Source: Ferruginibacter sp. | Lineage (GTDB): Bacteria > Bacteroidota > Bacteroidia > Chitinophagales > Chitinophagaceae | Reading direction: 5' to 3' | NCBI GenBank assembly: GCA_028288705.1 | Contig: JAQBNH010000019.1 | Coordinates: 186,001-250,000, forward strand | DNA: 64,000 bases | Shown: positions 35,245 through 46,180 of the stretch, in pieces | Layout of the letters: the number at the start of each line of letters is the position of its first letter | How positions within the stretch are numbered: the first letter of the stretch is position 1 | Notes under the pieces: model-generated | Databases searched by the model: none | What the model was told of the DNA's origin: nothing | What the model saw: only the letters and a program-made list of their open reading frames with translations | Made by a program: the position numbers and the translations under genes

Positions 35245-38200
35245 TCAGGTTTCTGCTTTTATTTCGGTGGCTTTATTGAGTGGATCGGTGATCTTGATGA
35301 TCAGTTTTACCGGGCTTGATTTTACGCAGACACTGAATTGCGTAATACCTGTTGCGGTGTTGGGTGGCTGATGATTTAGTTTTGGTAATTCATCTGCCTG
35401 TGCCGGCGTTGTTGCCAGGGACAGAATGGTCGCAGAACGCGAAGATTCATGTGCGGTAAATGTTTTTAGCAACCTGCGGTTGTTATCCGTATCCAGCGTA
35501 TAAATTTCGATCGTTGCTTTTCCCAGGTCCACCTTATCAAAAGGAGCAGTCGTGGTTAGCACGAACAGGCTGCTGAAGGCATTGTGGGCCGCGCTTGTGA
35601 GCAATAATGCCGGCGGGTTCACGGGCGGGAAATAAACGATCTCTGTTGTACTGGCGTTACTTTCGCCGCTGAGTTTTCCGCGGCTCGCGTCTGCAATACC
35701 GATCGCTACTGCCTGGTAAACATAAGGCCGCCAGCTCCGGTCGATGCCGAGTTCACGCACCTGTTTGCCATGGTAAGTTGTACCGTCCAGTAACTGTATT
35801 ACTGTATCGGACCATTGCAGGGCAGTGTGGTCGTATACCGGCAGTCCTTTCATACCCACATCGCTGCTCAGGATTTTTTTTCGCGTGCGATAGAGTTGAT
35901 AGCCGAGCGGCGCATCGCCGATGGTTTGAACAATTTTCACTTCCAGGCCTTCGCCTACCGGATCGGTTAATGCCCGTTTTTTATAGGGCCTTACCTGTAA
36001 CATGGGCGCAGCAGGTTTGATCACTTTCGGCACCGCATAAAATACGGTATTGCTTTTAGCACTTTCAATATTGGCGCTGTTCACGCTGCTTACCTGGTAC
36101 AGGTACATTACGTCAGAACTTCCGGGCAAGGCCAATTCGTAACTGGTGGTTTTCACCGGGTCTTTTGTGATCTTATTAAAAGAGCGCTGGCATGGATTGC
36201 TGTATTTAGCCTGCGCGAGCAGATCGCGCAATTGCGTGGCGCGTACGGTGTAGGGTTCGTTCAGCGGCTTCAACCATTTGGTATTGTCAGACGGAAATTC
36301 GTCGCGCAATATTTTGTCCAGCGTTACACGAACTGCTGTTTCGCTGGCCTCCCAGAGATGATAAGCCAATGCCCCCGTTGCGGCTGGCCAGGTTAATTTA
36401 CCACGACCCAATTTTGTGGCATCGGGAACAGCTGTAAACAATACGGTTGCCGGTAAAACAGTTACTGCGGGCGGCCTTGGATCTGCCAGCCTGCTCACAT
36501 AACCTTTCGCCCAGGGACTATATTCATTTATTGGTTTTCTCACCGTTTCGAGTCCGCGGATATAGGCCGTGTACGCTACTTCAAACGGTGCGATGCCGGG
36601 AAAACTGCATTTGATATCCGGGATGCGGAGCTTATACCTTTTTAAATTATTACTGGGTACATCGGTACTGCCGAATTGTACATGGTCAGGTGGCGGCGGG
36701 CCTGAAGGCGGATTAGGCTGCATGATCGTGATCGTGCCCAATGATGTCGTGGGTAGTACATTCGGGTTGGTGGAGGAGAAAATAATATCGATCGGGGGCG
36801 TAACAAAATCACCTGCACGTGTGCCGAAAACAGCAGGAACCGTTGCCGGCGGATCATTCAGCGCAGCATTAAAAAACTGGCCCGCAATCTGGATCCTGGC
36901 AGGAGAGCGGTCGATCCAGTCCCAGCCAAAATCTATTTCCAGGTGTGCATCTACTTCGGGTTGATTTGGCAGGAGGTTCTGCATGTTTTCCGGATCGGCC
37001 AGTTCCAGGCGGATCGACATGATACCCGGTTGTTGCGGTGCTACGGCCTGGGCGGTAAAGCCTTTTTTCACCCAGGGCGTCCAGCGGCCAAACAGGTCCC
37101 AGCCGGCGATAAAATATTTATGCAGCGCCGTTCCATACAAAGGAACCGGTTCATCCGTTTCTGTGAGCACGAATTTGCCGATGTCATCTGCGTCCTGTTC
37201 CACGCCATCTACTTTTGGTACGGGTGTAAAGAAATTTTTATAGATATCGGGGGCAAAATCGTAAGGGTCATTCATTACGTTGGTGGGTCCCGGTTTATAA
37301 TTGGCTGCCATACCAAAGCCATGTGGTACAAAGCCCTGTTTCCAGCGAAGTTTGATTGCTTCGGTATATTCGCCATCCATTATTTCGGGTCGGTTTTTTT
37401 GAATGCCGAATACCTCAATTTGTTCCGGTGTCATGGGATTGGCGCGTTCGTCATTTAATGCGCAGAAAGTAATTTTTTTGCTGAGGTCATCCAGGAAGGA
37501 AAAAGGAAATTCTTCAAACGGGCGAACGATGTATTCGGCTGTAACCATATAATCGAAACCGAGGAAATTATTGGAGGCTGCTGCCACCGCGTTATTTGAC
37601 ATGTATGCGTAACTACGCACGTTCGGTTGTAGCAAACGCAGCGGCACAAAATCATAGGTGCCAAAGCCAAGGCCCAGTGCGGCCGGACTTTCATTGCTCA
37701 CGGAGAGCAATGTATGTTTTACCACAGGGATGGAAATTTCTGCGGGCTTTGGCGGAAGGCCACTACCGGTTTGACTAATGCCATTGATCACCGTTTTTTC
37801 AACATAGCTAATCTGCCGTTTATTTCGATCGAAGGATAGGTCATCACTATTCGTGAGGCATTTCCTGATAGATAATAATTGTTCATGCCCGAGCATTTGC
37901 AGGTATGGAATGGCTGCTGGATGTTTCCAGCTAACGTTGTTGCATTGTGCATCCAGAGCATTGATATTAGCGGGGGGCATAAACAACCATTCACCCATTT
38001 TTAATCGTTGTTCAGCGGCTTTGACACCGGTAGTGGGTGCGCTCACAAATCCCTGCGGATCTGCCTTATAACCCAGTCCGCCTACGTCTGTTTTTTTAAA
38101 TGGAAAGCCAACGACCTGGATCTTTTCCCAGTCTGTGGCATTGATCACACTGTCCATGGTTACGCCGGCGAGGTTATTCATCGCACCGATGCCTTCGCAA

Positions 38201-38667
38201 TAAACGCCTGTCATAAAAGGTGCTTTGAACAGGATACTACCGGAGGCGGTTAGCCGCACTGCTTTCGCACGCATTAAAATATTATCACGGCCCAATGGTG
38301 TGAGCAGGATAGACTGCCCGGCGGGTATCGTGACGCTGACAGCCATCACGTACATTTCTACCGGGAAGAAAAACGCACGGAACAAACTGATCGCTTCATT
38401 GCCGCCGCTAATCTGCCGGATGATACTGTCTGCATTGTATTTGGCCTGGCGCCTGTAAACGATGAACGGCTTGCGTGGGAAACCCAGTTCCGGGTGCATC
38501 GTCCAGCGCAGACCGATCGGCACATTGCCTGCATCAATATTTTTCACGCCCCTGAACGATTCGTCTTTTTTGATATTGGGCAGAAAAACATTCTGGTAAA
38601 TGCCCTGCTGCAGCGTATCATACAATGTTGCGCTGTAAAGTTGAAATGCCGGGTGACTGAGTAACAT
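35245..38667 (-). CDS. Giant-cluster protein B: 1140 residues, multi-beta-sandwich, unknown
   Basis: No signal peptide, no clear membrane helix. The N-terminal 330 residues form an unfamiliar domain (LLSHPAFQLYSATLYDTLQQGIYQ, MGEWLFMPPANINALDAQC). From about 560 to 1140 there are several strands-and-turn stretches like fibronectin type III or immunoglobulin folds, for example KLTWPAATGALAYHLWEASE and YQLYRTRKKILSSDVG, with repeated references to Tyr-Gln-Leu-Tyr strands and a Pro-rich hinge (PNPPSGPPPPDHV) near 665. That layout suggests a long rod of domains. Spaced 37 bases after protein A and 19 before protein C, so the three are surely one operon. No family recognised. Confidence 0.7.
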   Translation of the reverse strand: MLLSHPAFQLYSATLYDTLQQGIYQNVFLPNIKKDESFRGVKNIDAGNVPIGLRWTMHPELGFPRKPFIVYRRQAKYNADSIIRQISGGNEAISLFRAFFFPVEMYVMAVSVTIPAGQSILLTPLGRDNILMRAKAVRLTASGSILFKAPFMTGVYCEGIGAMNNLAGVTMDSVINATDWEKIQVVGFPFKKTDVGGLGYKADPQGFVSAPTTGVKAAEQRLKMGEWLFMPPANINALDAQCNNVSWKHPAAIPYLQMLGHEQLLSIRKCLTNSDDLSFDRNKRQISYVEKTVINGISQTGSGLPPKPAEISIPVVKHTLLSVSNESPAALGLGFGTYDFVPLRLLQPNVRSYAYMSNNAVAAASNNFLGFDYMVTAEYIVRPFEEFPFSFLDDLSKKITFCALNDERANPMTPEQIEVFGIQKNRPEIMDGEYTEAIKLRWKQGFVPHGFGMAANYKPGPTNVMNDPYDFAPDIYKNFFTPVPKVDGVEQDADDIGKFVLTETDEPVPLYGTALHKYFIAGWDLFGRWTPWVKKGFTAQAVAPQQPGIMSIRLELADPENMQNLLPNQPEVDAHLEIDFGWDWIDRSPARIQIAGQFFNAALNDPPATVPAVFGTRAGDFVTPPIDIIFSSTNPNVLPTTSLGTITIMQPNPPSGPPPPDHVQFGSTDVPSNNLKRYKLRIPDIKCSFPGIAPFEVAYTAYIRGLETVRKPINEYSPWAKGYVSRLADPRPPAVTVLPATVLFTAVPDATKLGRGKLTWPAATGALAYHLWEASETAVRVTLDKILRDEFPSDNTKWLKPLNEPYTVRATQLRDLLAQAKYSNPCQRSFNKITKDPVKTTSYELALPGSSDVMYLYQVSSVNSANIESAKSNTVFYAVPKVIKPAAPMLQVRPYKKRALTDPVGEGLEVKIVQTIGDAPLGYQLYRTRKKILSSDVGMKGLPVYDHTALQWSDTVIQLLDGTTYHGKQVRELGIDRSWRPYVYQAVAIGIADASRGKLSGESNASTTEIVYFPPVNPPALLLTSAAHNAFSSLFVLTTTAPFDKVDLGKATIEIYTLDTDNNRRLLKTFTAHESSRSATILSLATTPAQADELPKLNHQPPNTATGITQFSVCVKSSPVKLIIKITDPLNKATEIKAET

Positions 38668-38704
38668 AATCGACGATTTTCTTTCTGTTATATTTTAAAT
38701 TTTA

Positions 38705-41700
38705 TCAATCTTCCCATGGCGCTTTCGGGAACAGTTGCAGTTCTGTCAGCGTCAGAGATTTTACCGGCAGTGCATAAAAGCTGCTGGCAGTTTGTTCAAT
38801 CATTACGGTAAATGTTGTTCCGCTTTCCGGCCAGGAAATGCTGTTGAATAAGATCAGCGTTTTTGTTCCTGCGGTGGATCTGATGAATTGTTTGATGATC
38901 GCCTGTCCTGATTTTTTCCTCAGGACCATGGCATCCACCAGGGTATTTTCATAGATCTTAAACGCGGGATCGATCTCGTTCATCTGTTCATTTAACACCG
39001 GTTTCTTCACTGATTCCATTCTTGATCTCCAGAGCGGCTCACTGGCATCGATCAGTAAAGCGTAAGGGGAGAAGTCGCCCGAATTATTTGCCCAGCAAAG
39101 CGTGATGCCGGTTTTTTCTTTCGCGTCATCGGGTGCAAAGCCGGCATTTGTAAGCGCCGTTTCCAGGTCGATATCTGTAAGCGTATGAACGGAAGGTTCA
39201 GGACCGGGAACGGCAGCGGGTAGGCCTGCGAAATTTGCTTTCAGCGCTTTGTGCCGCAGCGCCTGCGTGGACAATTCTTTTACCAGTTCTTCCAGGTTGG
39301 CATAGCGGCTGGTTTTAAACGCCCGGCGGAAGAGTGGCTGTTCAGCACTGTTTAGCGCCACGGGATCTTTTGGTTCTACATCAATGTCGAATGTGTAAGG
39401 CATCAATGGTTTTAAAATAAATGGCGGATTGTATACTGCGTGTGTAGGGAAATTCATCACGCCAATGCAGGGCAATTTACCTGCGGCGATCAATGCCTCA
39501 ATCGCCTCACGATAAGGGGTTTTTACTGAGGCAGGAATTGCTTCTGTTGTGTTGATGATCTCCGGGCTTTGAACCATGGGCAATCCATCTGCGCCGCGGA
39601 TGATGGCTTTTAATTGTTTGCCATAAGCCTGGTACATTTTAATAAATGCGTTGTCATTAAATACCACTTTTAGCGGGTCTTCAAAGAAATGAAACTGGTC
39701 GTCCATTACCGGTATCGTACCTAACACATAAGGCGATAAGGGCAACGGTGCTTTGTTGTCGGTTTTAAAAGCAAACGTTTGCGTTTCGTTCGCAGTGCTT
39801 TTTACTGTGAATGCATCCGTAGGTTTTTTGCGCGTTTCAATCGTAACCGTATAATCAATGACGACGTTATACGTCTTATTCGGTTTTAGCAAAGGCACCG
39901 GCGTATTATCGTTCAGGTAACCGCTTAGTGTTTCCTGTTCTGTCGTCAGCATTTCTGTTACATGGGCTTCGTGTTGCACTTCGGATAACTGCAACGTTTC
40001 TATCGCAGAAATATACAGCACCGGAATGCCCAATTCTTTATTACAGGTACAGATGCGAACGCGTGTGGCGTTTTTATTTTTGGGTTTCAACTCAAATAAT
40101 ATGCGGTTGTATTCATTGTAGAAACCACTTTGCAAATAAGTGCCCACCGGCAGTATTTGTTGTCGCCATGGAACTGCCAGCCAGTCTGCAGGGAAATCGG
40201 TATTTGGATTGATAACGTTTTTTATAACCAGGTCTGCCAGTTTGTATTGCGCCAGTACCTGGTTGCTGCTACTGAGTTCTTCAACATACACAGGTCGTGT
40301 TGTTTTTTTATGCAAGGCTCCATAGAATAACGCAGACTCACACGCACCGGAATCAAAAATGGTGTAACAGCAACTGTCGGCCTTATCAAAATAGGCTTTC
40401 AGTTCCTGCTCTTTCATCAACTCACGCCACTGACGTTTTTGCTTGTCGTCATCGCGGGTGCAGTAAGGCATTTGCAGGCTGCGGAAACAACGCAACATTT
40501 CTGCGAACGCCTGCAGGTTGGTGTTTTTTACACGGTCATAACAAATCTCCAGGATCTGACCGGTGAAGTTGCGGTTGTAGATCAGGATATGTTTGATCTG
40601 GTCGCCTTTTAAGGTGATCGTATGAATTTGTTCCCTGCGGCTACTGTCCACAAAAATTTGCTGATCCAGTTTTTTTGATTGCGTGTCATACGCGTAGATG
40701 ATCAGGCGTGGCCGTTCCTTTGCCTTGGTATTGAAACAGGTGAAGCTGATGGAAACCGCATCTACAGGTTCTTTCAGCAGGTCGATGCGCATGTATTCGC
40801 GGAGGCTCAGCCCGATCGTTTTTTTAATCGCACGGTAATGGGTGCGGTAAGGACTTTCATAAGGATCGAGTTGCGTATGCGGGATAAATGCATTGCGCAC
40901 AAAGAAGGAACGTTTGTCTTCGGCACTGAATATTTTCAGTTCTTCTTCCACAATAAGCGGGTTCTTCTTATAACCGGCTTTTTCCTGGCGGAAAGAGAAA
41001 CATTTGTGTTGCCGCGTTGGTGGTATATTAACATTCAGGTTTTCGATACCAACAATTTTGGCGGCATTACAACGTCCATAACCGGCAGCGCCCAATACCA
41101 TATCGAAAGAGCTGAAGCGGCTGGAAGCATTGGGTTCGTAAATTTTCATAATGCGGTTAACGGGTTCTGTCCGAACGGTTCCAACCGGGTCAGGTTTAGG
41201 GGTGCCGATCAACACCCAGCCGCTGCTGGAAAGGCCAATGGCCTGTCCGCAGAAAGTATATAAAACAGGCGCGGCAGGGGCAGCTTGTTTGCAGGCATTT
41301 TCCCAGCGCACTTCTACATTTTTATTTAACTCTGTACTTCTTTCAATCGCGTGCGGTGCTGTTGCGGGCGTTCTGCTGAAAGTGGCCAGGTCAACGCTGG
41401 TATCCGTCGGACTTCCATTATTCGGCCGGTCGATCCGCCACACACTTGGTGGTTTCGTGCTGCCGGAATTATAGTCTGCGCCGTTCTCTTTTAATTTTAC
41501 AGAATTCAGTTTGTAGGTCACCTGCACTTCATCGCTCAATTTTAACACACCGCCAGTTCCACTCAACACACCCGGTGATAAGACAAATGAATTCGCCGCG
41601 AAATTGCTGTCAAGAGTTGGAGACGCATGTAACTGAATGACGGGTAAAGAATCGATCGGTACGGTAACAACTGTTGATGGTACAGGACCGGTAGAAAGAT

Positions 41701-44700
41701 CGTGTGCGTTGCCGAGGCTGGAATCGATTGGTTTTGTACTTCCCTGTCCGCTCGTGAGCACCGGGCTGAAACTCTGGAGGTAAACCCCCCGCACCAGTTT
41801 CGGCGCTTCCACATCATAATCTTCGTCGCCGATGGTAATGCCGATACAGGCGCTGATCTCGAAGAAAAAGAGATCGATACTTCCACAGACCTCGCCATGC
41901 ATATACACTTTCAGGTCGTTGGAATTTTTCACTTTTGTAACGAGGATATCAAAGCTTCCTCGCGCGCCGATGCTGAGGATAACGAGGCGCAGCTTACCGG
42001 TAAAATACATATTCCCTACAACCATGAAGGGGCTGAAACTTACGCCCAAATGAGCACCTGCAGCGATCTTCAGGTAAACGCCTGCACCTTCATCACCCAG
42101 GATGATCGAGGCTTCCAGCCCGATTGCAATGGCAATGCCGTTCAATACTTTGTCGCGCATGAATTCCGGAACACGTGTGCCATAGTCGGCATATTTTAAC
42201 TGGTTACCCTGCAGCATCAGGTAGGCGCTGCCGCGCACAATATCAAGGATGGTGGCAGATGCCGGTTGGGCGATCGTGCCCAGGTACAGGTGCCAGTTGG
42301 ATGGATCGTTCCATTTAAAAAACAGTTCGATCGGTAAGGTGATCGCCAGTACTTGTTCGATGCTGAAGTTAAGCATAACGCCAAGGGTTAGCTGCTGGCG
42401 GTTAAAGTCGATATCGATGATACCGATGATGCCTACTTCCAGATTTTTCGCCGGATCCGGTGGCTGGCTTGGAAGCACGGAAACGATCTTCACTTTCACC
42501 ATGATCAGGATGCGTGGCCCCGGCAATTCGAGGACGAGCATTCCCTGCATGTTCACGAGGAAGCCACCTTCGGCTGTGCCCATTAACACACCGATGCCAA
42601 AGCTCCAGCGATCGAATGCCATTCCCCAGAGTTTGTTGCCCGCAGGTGCCATTGCTTCTTCCACGGAGGATTTGGTGCGCATACGCGGCGGTTCACCGCT
42701 GGCCTTGATCAGCCAGTTCAGGGCAGGGCCAACAGCTTTGGTCGGATCGGCCGGCGCTTCGAGGCGTTTATAATGCATGGCGAAGAGTCCCATAAAGCCG
42801 TAGATACCGAGGCCCGTCGCACCTAAAATAATGGGTGTCGGAAATTGTACGATCATGCCCAGGAAAACGCTGATCGCTTCACGTTGGGTAGTGTTGTCTT
42901 TCAACGTACCCACACCCATATTGGCGAGGATACGGATCTTCAGAGACACGAGCGTAAGATCCAGTCCGCCTTCTATGCCTTTTGCATGAGTGGTGCTGCC
43001 ATCGTCATTGGTGATATCTGTGTCGATGATTTCTACAAAACCGTTGCCGACGAGCACACCAGGAATATTCACACGAACGCCGCTGGGAATGATTTGTGGT
43101 GCGCCGATCGGGTCCAGGGGAATTTTTAATTTGAACCGATCCACCGTGATCACCCCCAGATCTACTTTGATCGCAAAATCTACTTCCAGTGTTACGGGAT
43201 TAAAACGCGCGAGCCGTGCACCAACAATGTTAAACAGGTTACCGAGTGGCGCAGGAAGTTGAAACAGGGACGGGTCACTGAGATCAAGATCATAGCCGCG
43301 GCTGGCATCAAAAACCGGCGTATAGGTCAATCCTTTGTAAGCGGGCGTATCTGAATAATTCAGGTTGAAGCCGATTGCTTTGTACCTCGCGCGTAGTGGC
43401 GGCGGCAGTGGCGTAGGTGCACCAGGCAGGCGATTTTTTCCAATGCCGAGTTGCTCAACGATGATATCAAACTGTACTTCATAATCGAACACTAGGCCAA
43501 TGTCAAGGCTGCGTAAAGGCTCACCCGGCGCGGGTGTAACGAAACGGGTGCGTGCTTCCCCGCCGTAAAGGATCACTTTCCGCGTGCGGAAAATGTTGAG
43601 TCCGCCGATCGCTACCGGCACTGCGAGCGAAACGCCTAACGCGATCCATGCGCCGGGATCATCGGTATTGTTTCCAACGGCAGTGGCGGCACTGTTGATC
43701 ACCGGTGCGAACAACAATAATGCCCCGAAAATATTCTTGAACCGATCATCGCGATTCGCGTTATTGTCCATATGCAACAAGCCATCGGTGTCACGTTCAT
43801 CGCTGTGTAATAGAAAGATCAGCGTAGTTTCATTGGTTGCCTGGTCGTACTGATAGGTCACCTTAAAATCGATCTCCCCATCATGCGCGTTCCCATGTTG
43901 CAGGGCCAGATCACCGGTTGGTTCACTCGAAGGTTCGTTGCGTAATTTCTTTTCCAGTTCTGTTTCAAAATCAACTTTACCATACAGTTCAAGCAGGCTG
44001 AGTTTGTTTCGTTCGATCTTAACGCGGATTCCCAGTTGTTTTAGAACAGGCGGAATATCATTTGGCAACGCAGGTGCTGCGGGAGGGCCAGGAGGCACAA
44101 CAGCTGGTGGCGGCGGACCTGGAACAAAGGCCGGGCGGCTAATGGTCGCCGTTATGTTGACTGCGGGCCGGGATGCGCTGGTAAAACTTATGCGTACAAG
44201 CCGGTTTTCATCATTGGAATGATTGGGGTTGTGCGGATCAAATGGCTCAGTAGAATAGGGCAGGCTGCTGTGCCCGTGTGCGATCGGGTTGATCGTAACC
44301 CCGGGGTAAAGTGCTGCCAGTTTTTGTTGCACAACGGAATTTCGCCGCGCTGATAACTCCACATCGGCAGAAGGATTGCTGGGATCATTACTTGCCCAGC
44401 CGTCCAGCTGAATGCCTCCAATACCTGCAGCAGCAGGCCTGTTGGCTTCGAATGACTGGAATGAACTTAGGAAAATCGAATCGTTGGTTGTTACCGGCGG
44501 ACCAACATAGCTGGCCGCATCTGTGGTTCCGGAAGGCCTGGCAAAACTGAAAACTAATTCCGGTTTATCCGGCAACACGCCCGCCGTTTGTAGAGGAAAA
44601 TTTACTGAGAGCGCGAGGTTGGTATTATTCGGCACATCCAGCTGTACCGTACGCTGGTTAGAAAAAGTTAATGGCGTAGTTCCGCCTGTTACATTTACGG

Positions 44701-46180
44701 AAAAAGGTTCTGGCCCACGTATCTCCAGGTTGATCGTTTGCCCCTGTTGCGTGATGGTAACATCGTGTTCTGCATCATTGCCCGCTTTGTTGAAAGGATT
44801 GATCGGTTGTAACGGTTCTGTTGCGGGTGGATTATCTGCGGCAGTACCGTTTTGCGGGCCTGCAGCAACAGCAGCCTGGACGGTCACCAGGATATATTCT
44901 GAACTTAACAAAGCGCCGCCGGCGCCTGTACTGGAATCACGCACCGCAACGAATACTTTAAACGCACCAGCATCCGGGAAACTTGCCGTGCGGGAGCCGG
45001 CATTCCAGATATTTGTTCCGTCTTTCATCACCCGGATCGTGTAAGGCGGCATACCGCCATTCACCTGCAGGTGCATCACCGCTCCCTGTTGAACCGTGAT
45101 GCTGCCGCGCGGATCTGAAGTGGGGATCGCATCCACTGCAGGCTGATCGATCACCCCACGGATAAAATTTCCTGCCTGCGTAGCGCCATTATAAAAAACG
45201 GGTGTTGCCGTGATCACCCCGAGCGTACTGTTTAAGTAAATATCGAGCGCTGCTTCCAGGCTGACTTCTCCCGAGAAAGAGATCAAGGCATCTTTCAGCC
45301 GGATATTAAATCCAACACCCTGGTCATTGCTGAAATAAAATAATGCCTGCCCGATGAAAATGCCTTCCCATGCTTCATCTACCCCAAAATGTTCGAGGAT
45401 CTCCGGCGGCGTTGCATCTTTACTGGCATCAATCACCACGCGGTCTATGCTGAACGCCACATGTTCACTTTGGTGAACGGCAATGGGCGGATGCATCCTG
45501 ATCACTTCCCCCATTGCGAGATCCTGTTGTGCATCAAAACCCGCGACTCCCCAGCTCTCTATTTTAAACGTCGGATTCAGATTATTGGCGTCATCTCCCT
45601 GGGCGTAACTGATCAGTACTTTGGGCAGACTGATCACCACGCGTTCACTGGCATGAGCAGGATCAATTTTTACCCGGTTATCTGCAGGGTTGATGATGCC
45701 CGGTTTCCATTCGGCACCAAGAGAAAAATTAAGGATATCTACCAGCAGTTCCAGGCGAAAAGAAACAGCGGGGAAGTCAACCACTGGCGCGGCAAGGACG
45801 TCCATATCTGAATCAGGTTGCGGACGAAGATCATTCAGTAAAGCAGCCACTGCCGGAAGTTTTCCGTCGGAGGAAGAATTGGCGGCCCTGTCAACAAACT
45901 CAGCGCCGTCGCGCGGTACGATCATCCGGAACTGTATATTTTTTCGCTCCCAGGTAAACCTTGCGCCGGAAGGATCTTCATGCACCACTTCTGCAGAACC
46001 GCTGCCATCGCCCTCAAAGCTGGCTGTGCCGCTGTACACGATAAAATGGTCATCATAAAAACTGTTGAACTCATCGATGCCGAGAACGGCCAAATAATTT
46101 TGTACCTGCTGCGGCAGCTGGATACCGGCTAAGTACTGTGGTGCTAAAAGATCAAAAAGACCGAGTTTTCTGGCGGGCAT
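38705..46180 (-). CDS. Giant-cluster protein A: about 2491 residues, multidomain, unknown
   Basis: I take the start at 46180 (MPARKLGLFDLLAPQYLAG); 46222 and 46282 are in-frame alternatives. No signal peptide. Parts, numbered from 46180: N-terminal domain (1-340); an immunoglobulin-like segment (about 350-436, GGMPPYTIRVMKDGTNIW); an OmpA-like segment (566-668) with GIQLDGWASNDP, LSARRNSVVQQKL, AHGHSS and ENRLVRISF; a Pro-rich hinge; two hydrophobic helices (about 815-863); and a long hydrophobic beta-rich stretch (about 966-1456) reminiscent of DUF6603, with GIGVLMGTAEGGFLVNMQG and LVLELPGPRILIMVKVKIV. Jelly-roll and Cys-containing segments follow (CFSFRQEKAG, CCYTIFDSGACESALFYGAL). It heads the operon A-B-C. 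The DUF6603 likeness is from memory. Confidence 0.72.
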   Translation of the reverse strand: MPARKLGLFDLLAPQYLAGIQLPQQVQNYLAVLGIDEFNSFYDDHFIVYSGTASFEGDGSGSAEVVHEDPSGARFTWERKNIQFRMIVPRDGAEFVDRAANSSSDGKLPAVAALLNDLRPQPDSDMDVLAAPVVDFPAVSFRLELLVDILNFSLGAEWKPGIINPADNRVKIDPAHASERVVISLPKVLISYAQGDDANNLNPTFKIESWGVAGFDAQQDLAMGEVIRMHPPIAVHQSEHVAFSIDRVVIDASKDATPPEILEHFGVDEAWEGIFIGQALFYFSNDQGVGFNIRLKDALISFSGEVSLEAALDIYLNSTLGVITATPVFYNGATQAGNFIRGVIDQPAVDAIPTSDPRGSITVQQGAVMHLQVNGGMPPYTIRVMKDGTNIWNAGSRTASFPDAGAFKVFVAVRDSSTGAGGALLSSEYILVTVQAAVAAGPQNGTAADNPPATEPLQPINPFNKAGNDAEHDVTITQQGQTINLEIRGPEPFSVNVTGGTTPLTFSNQRTVQLDVPNNTNLALSVNFPLQTAGVLPDKPELVFSFARPSGTTDAASYVGPPVTTNDSIFLSSFQSFEANRPAAAGIGGIQLDGWASNDPSNPSADVELSARRNSVVQQKLAALYPGVTINPIAHGHSSLPYSTEPFDPHNPNHSNDENRLVRISFTSASRPAVNITATISRPAFVPGPPPPAVVPPGPPAAPALPNDIPPVLKQLGIRVKIERNKLSLLELYGKVDFETELEKKLRNEPSSEPTGDLALQHGNAHDGEIDFKVTYQYDQATNETTLIFLLHSDERDTDGLLHMDNNANRDDRFKNIFGALLLFAPVINSAATAVGNNTDDPGAWIALGVSLAVPVAIGGLNIFRTRKVILYGGEARTRFVTPAPGEPLRSLDIGLVFDYEVQFDIIVEQLGIGKNRLPGAPTPLPPPLRARYKAIGFNLNYSDTPAYKGLTYTPVFDASRGYDLDLSDPSLFQLPAPLGNLFNIVGARLARFNPVTLEVDFAIKVDLGVITVDRFKLKIPLDPIGAPQIIPSGVRVNIPGVLVGNGFVEIIDTDITNDDGSTTHAKGIEGGLDLTLVSLKIRILANMGVGTLKDNTTQREAISVFLGMIVQFPTPIILGATGLGIYGFMGLFAMHYKRLEAPADPTKAVGPALNWLIKASGEPPRMRTKSSVEEAMAPAGNKLWGMAFDRWSFGIGVLMGTAEGGFLVNMQGMLVLELPGPRILIMVKVKIVSVLPSQPPDPAKNLEVGIIGIIDIDFNRQQLTLGVMLNFSIEQVLAITLPIELFFKWNDPSNWHLYLGTIAQPASATILDIVRGSAYLMLQGNQLKYADYGTRVPEFMRDKVLNGIAIAIGLEASIILGDEGAGVYLKIAAGAHLGVSFSPFMVVGNMYFTGKLRLVILSIGARGSFDILVTKVKNSNDLKVYMHGEVCGSIDLFFFEISACIGITIGDEDYDVEAPKLVRGVYLQSFSPVLTSGQGSTKPIDSSLGNAHDLSTGPVPSTVVTVPIDSLPVIQLHASPTLDSNFAANSFVLSPGVLSGTGGVLKLSDEVQVTYKLNSVKLKENGADYNSGSTKPPSVWRIDRPNNGSPTDTSVDLATFSRTPATAPHAIERSTELNKNVEVRWENACKQAAPAAPVLYTFCGQAIGLSSSGWVLIGTPKPDPVGTVRTEPVNRIMKIYEPNASSRFSSFDMVLGAAGYGRCNAAKIVGIENLNVNIPPTRQHKCFSFRQEKAGYKKNPLIVEEELKIFSAEDKRSFFVRNAFIPHTQLDPYESPYRTHYRAIKKTIGLSLREYMRIDLLKEPVDAVSISFTCFNTKAKERPRLIIYAYDTQSKKLDQQIFVDSSRREQIHTITLKGDQIKHILIYNRNFTGQILEICYDRVKNTNLQAFAEMLRCFRSLQMPYCTRDDDKQKRQWRELMKEQELKAYFDKADSCCYTIFDSGACESALFYGALHKKTTRPVYVEELSSSNQVLAQYKLADLVIKNVINPNTDFPADWLAVPWRQQILPVGTYLQSGFYNEYNRILFELKPKNKNATRVRICTCNKELGIPVLYISAIETLQLSEVQHEAHVTEMLTTEQETLSGYLNDNTPVPLLKPNKTYNVVIDYTVTIETRKKPTDAFTVKSTANETQTFAFKTDNKAPLPLSPYVLGTIPVMDDQFHFFEDPLKVVFNDNAFIKMYQAYGKQLKAIIRGADGLPMVQSPEIINTTEAIPASVKTPYREAIEALIAAGKLPCIGVMNFPTHAVYNPPFILKPLMPYTFDIDVEPKDPVALNSAEQPLFRRAFKTSRYANLEELVKELSTQALRHKALKANFAGLPAAVPGPEPSVHTLTDIDLETALTNAGFAPDDAKEKTGITLCWANNSGDFSPYALLIDASEPLWRSRMESVKKPVLNEQMNEIDPAFKIYENTLVDAMVLRKKSGQAIIKQFIRSTAGTKTLILFNSISWPESGTTFTVMIEQTASSFYALPVKSLTLTELQLFPKAPWED

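Noticed and set aside
40679-41263. 194-codon plus-strand frame opposite giant protein A
   Set aside because: One of many long frames opposite a coding strand; its residues are what the opposite strand of protein A gives, with no recognisable domain.
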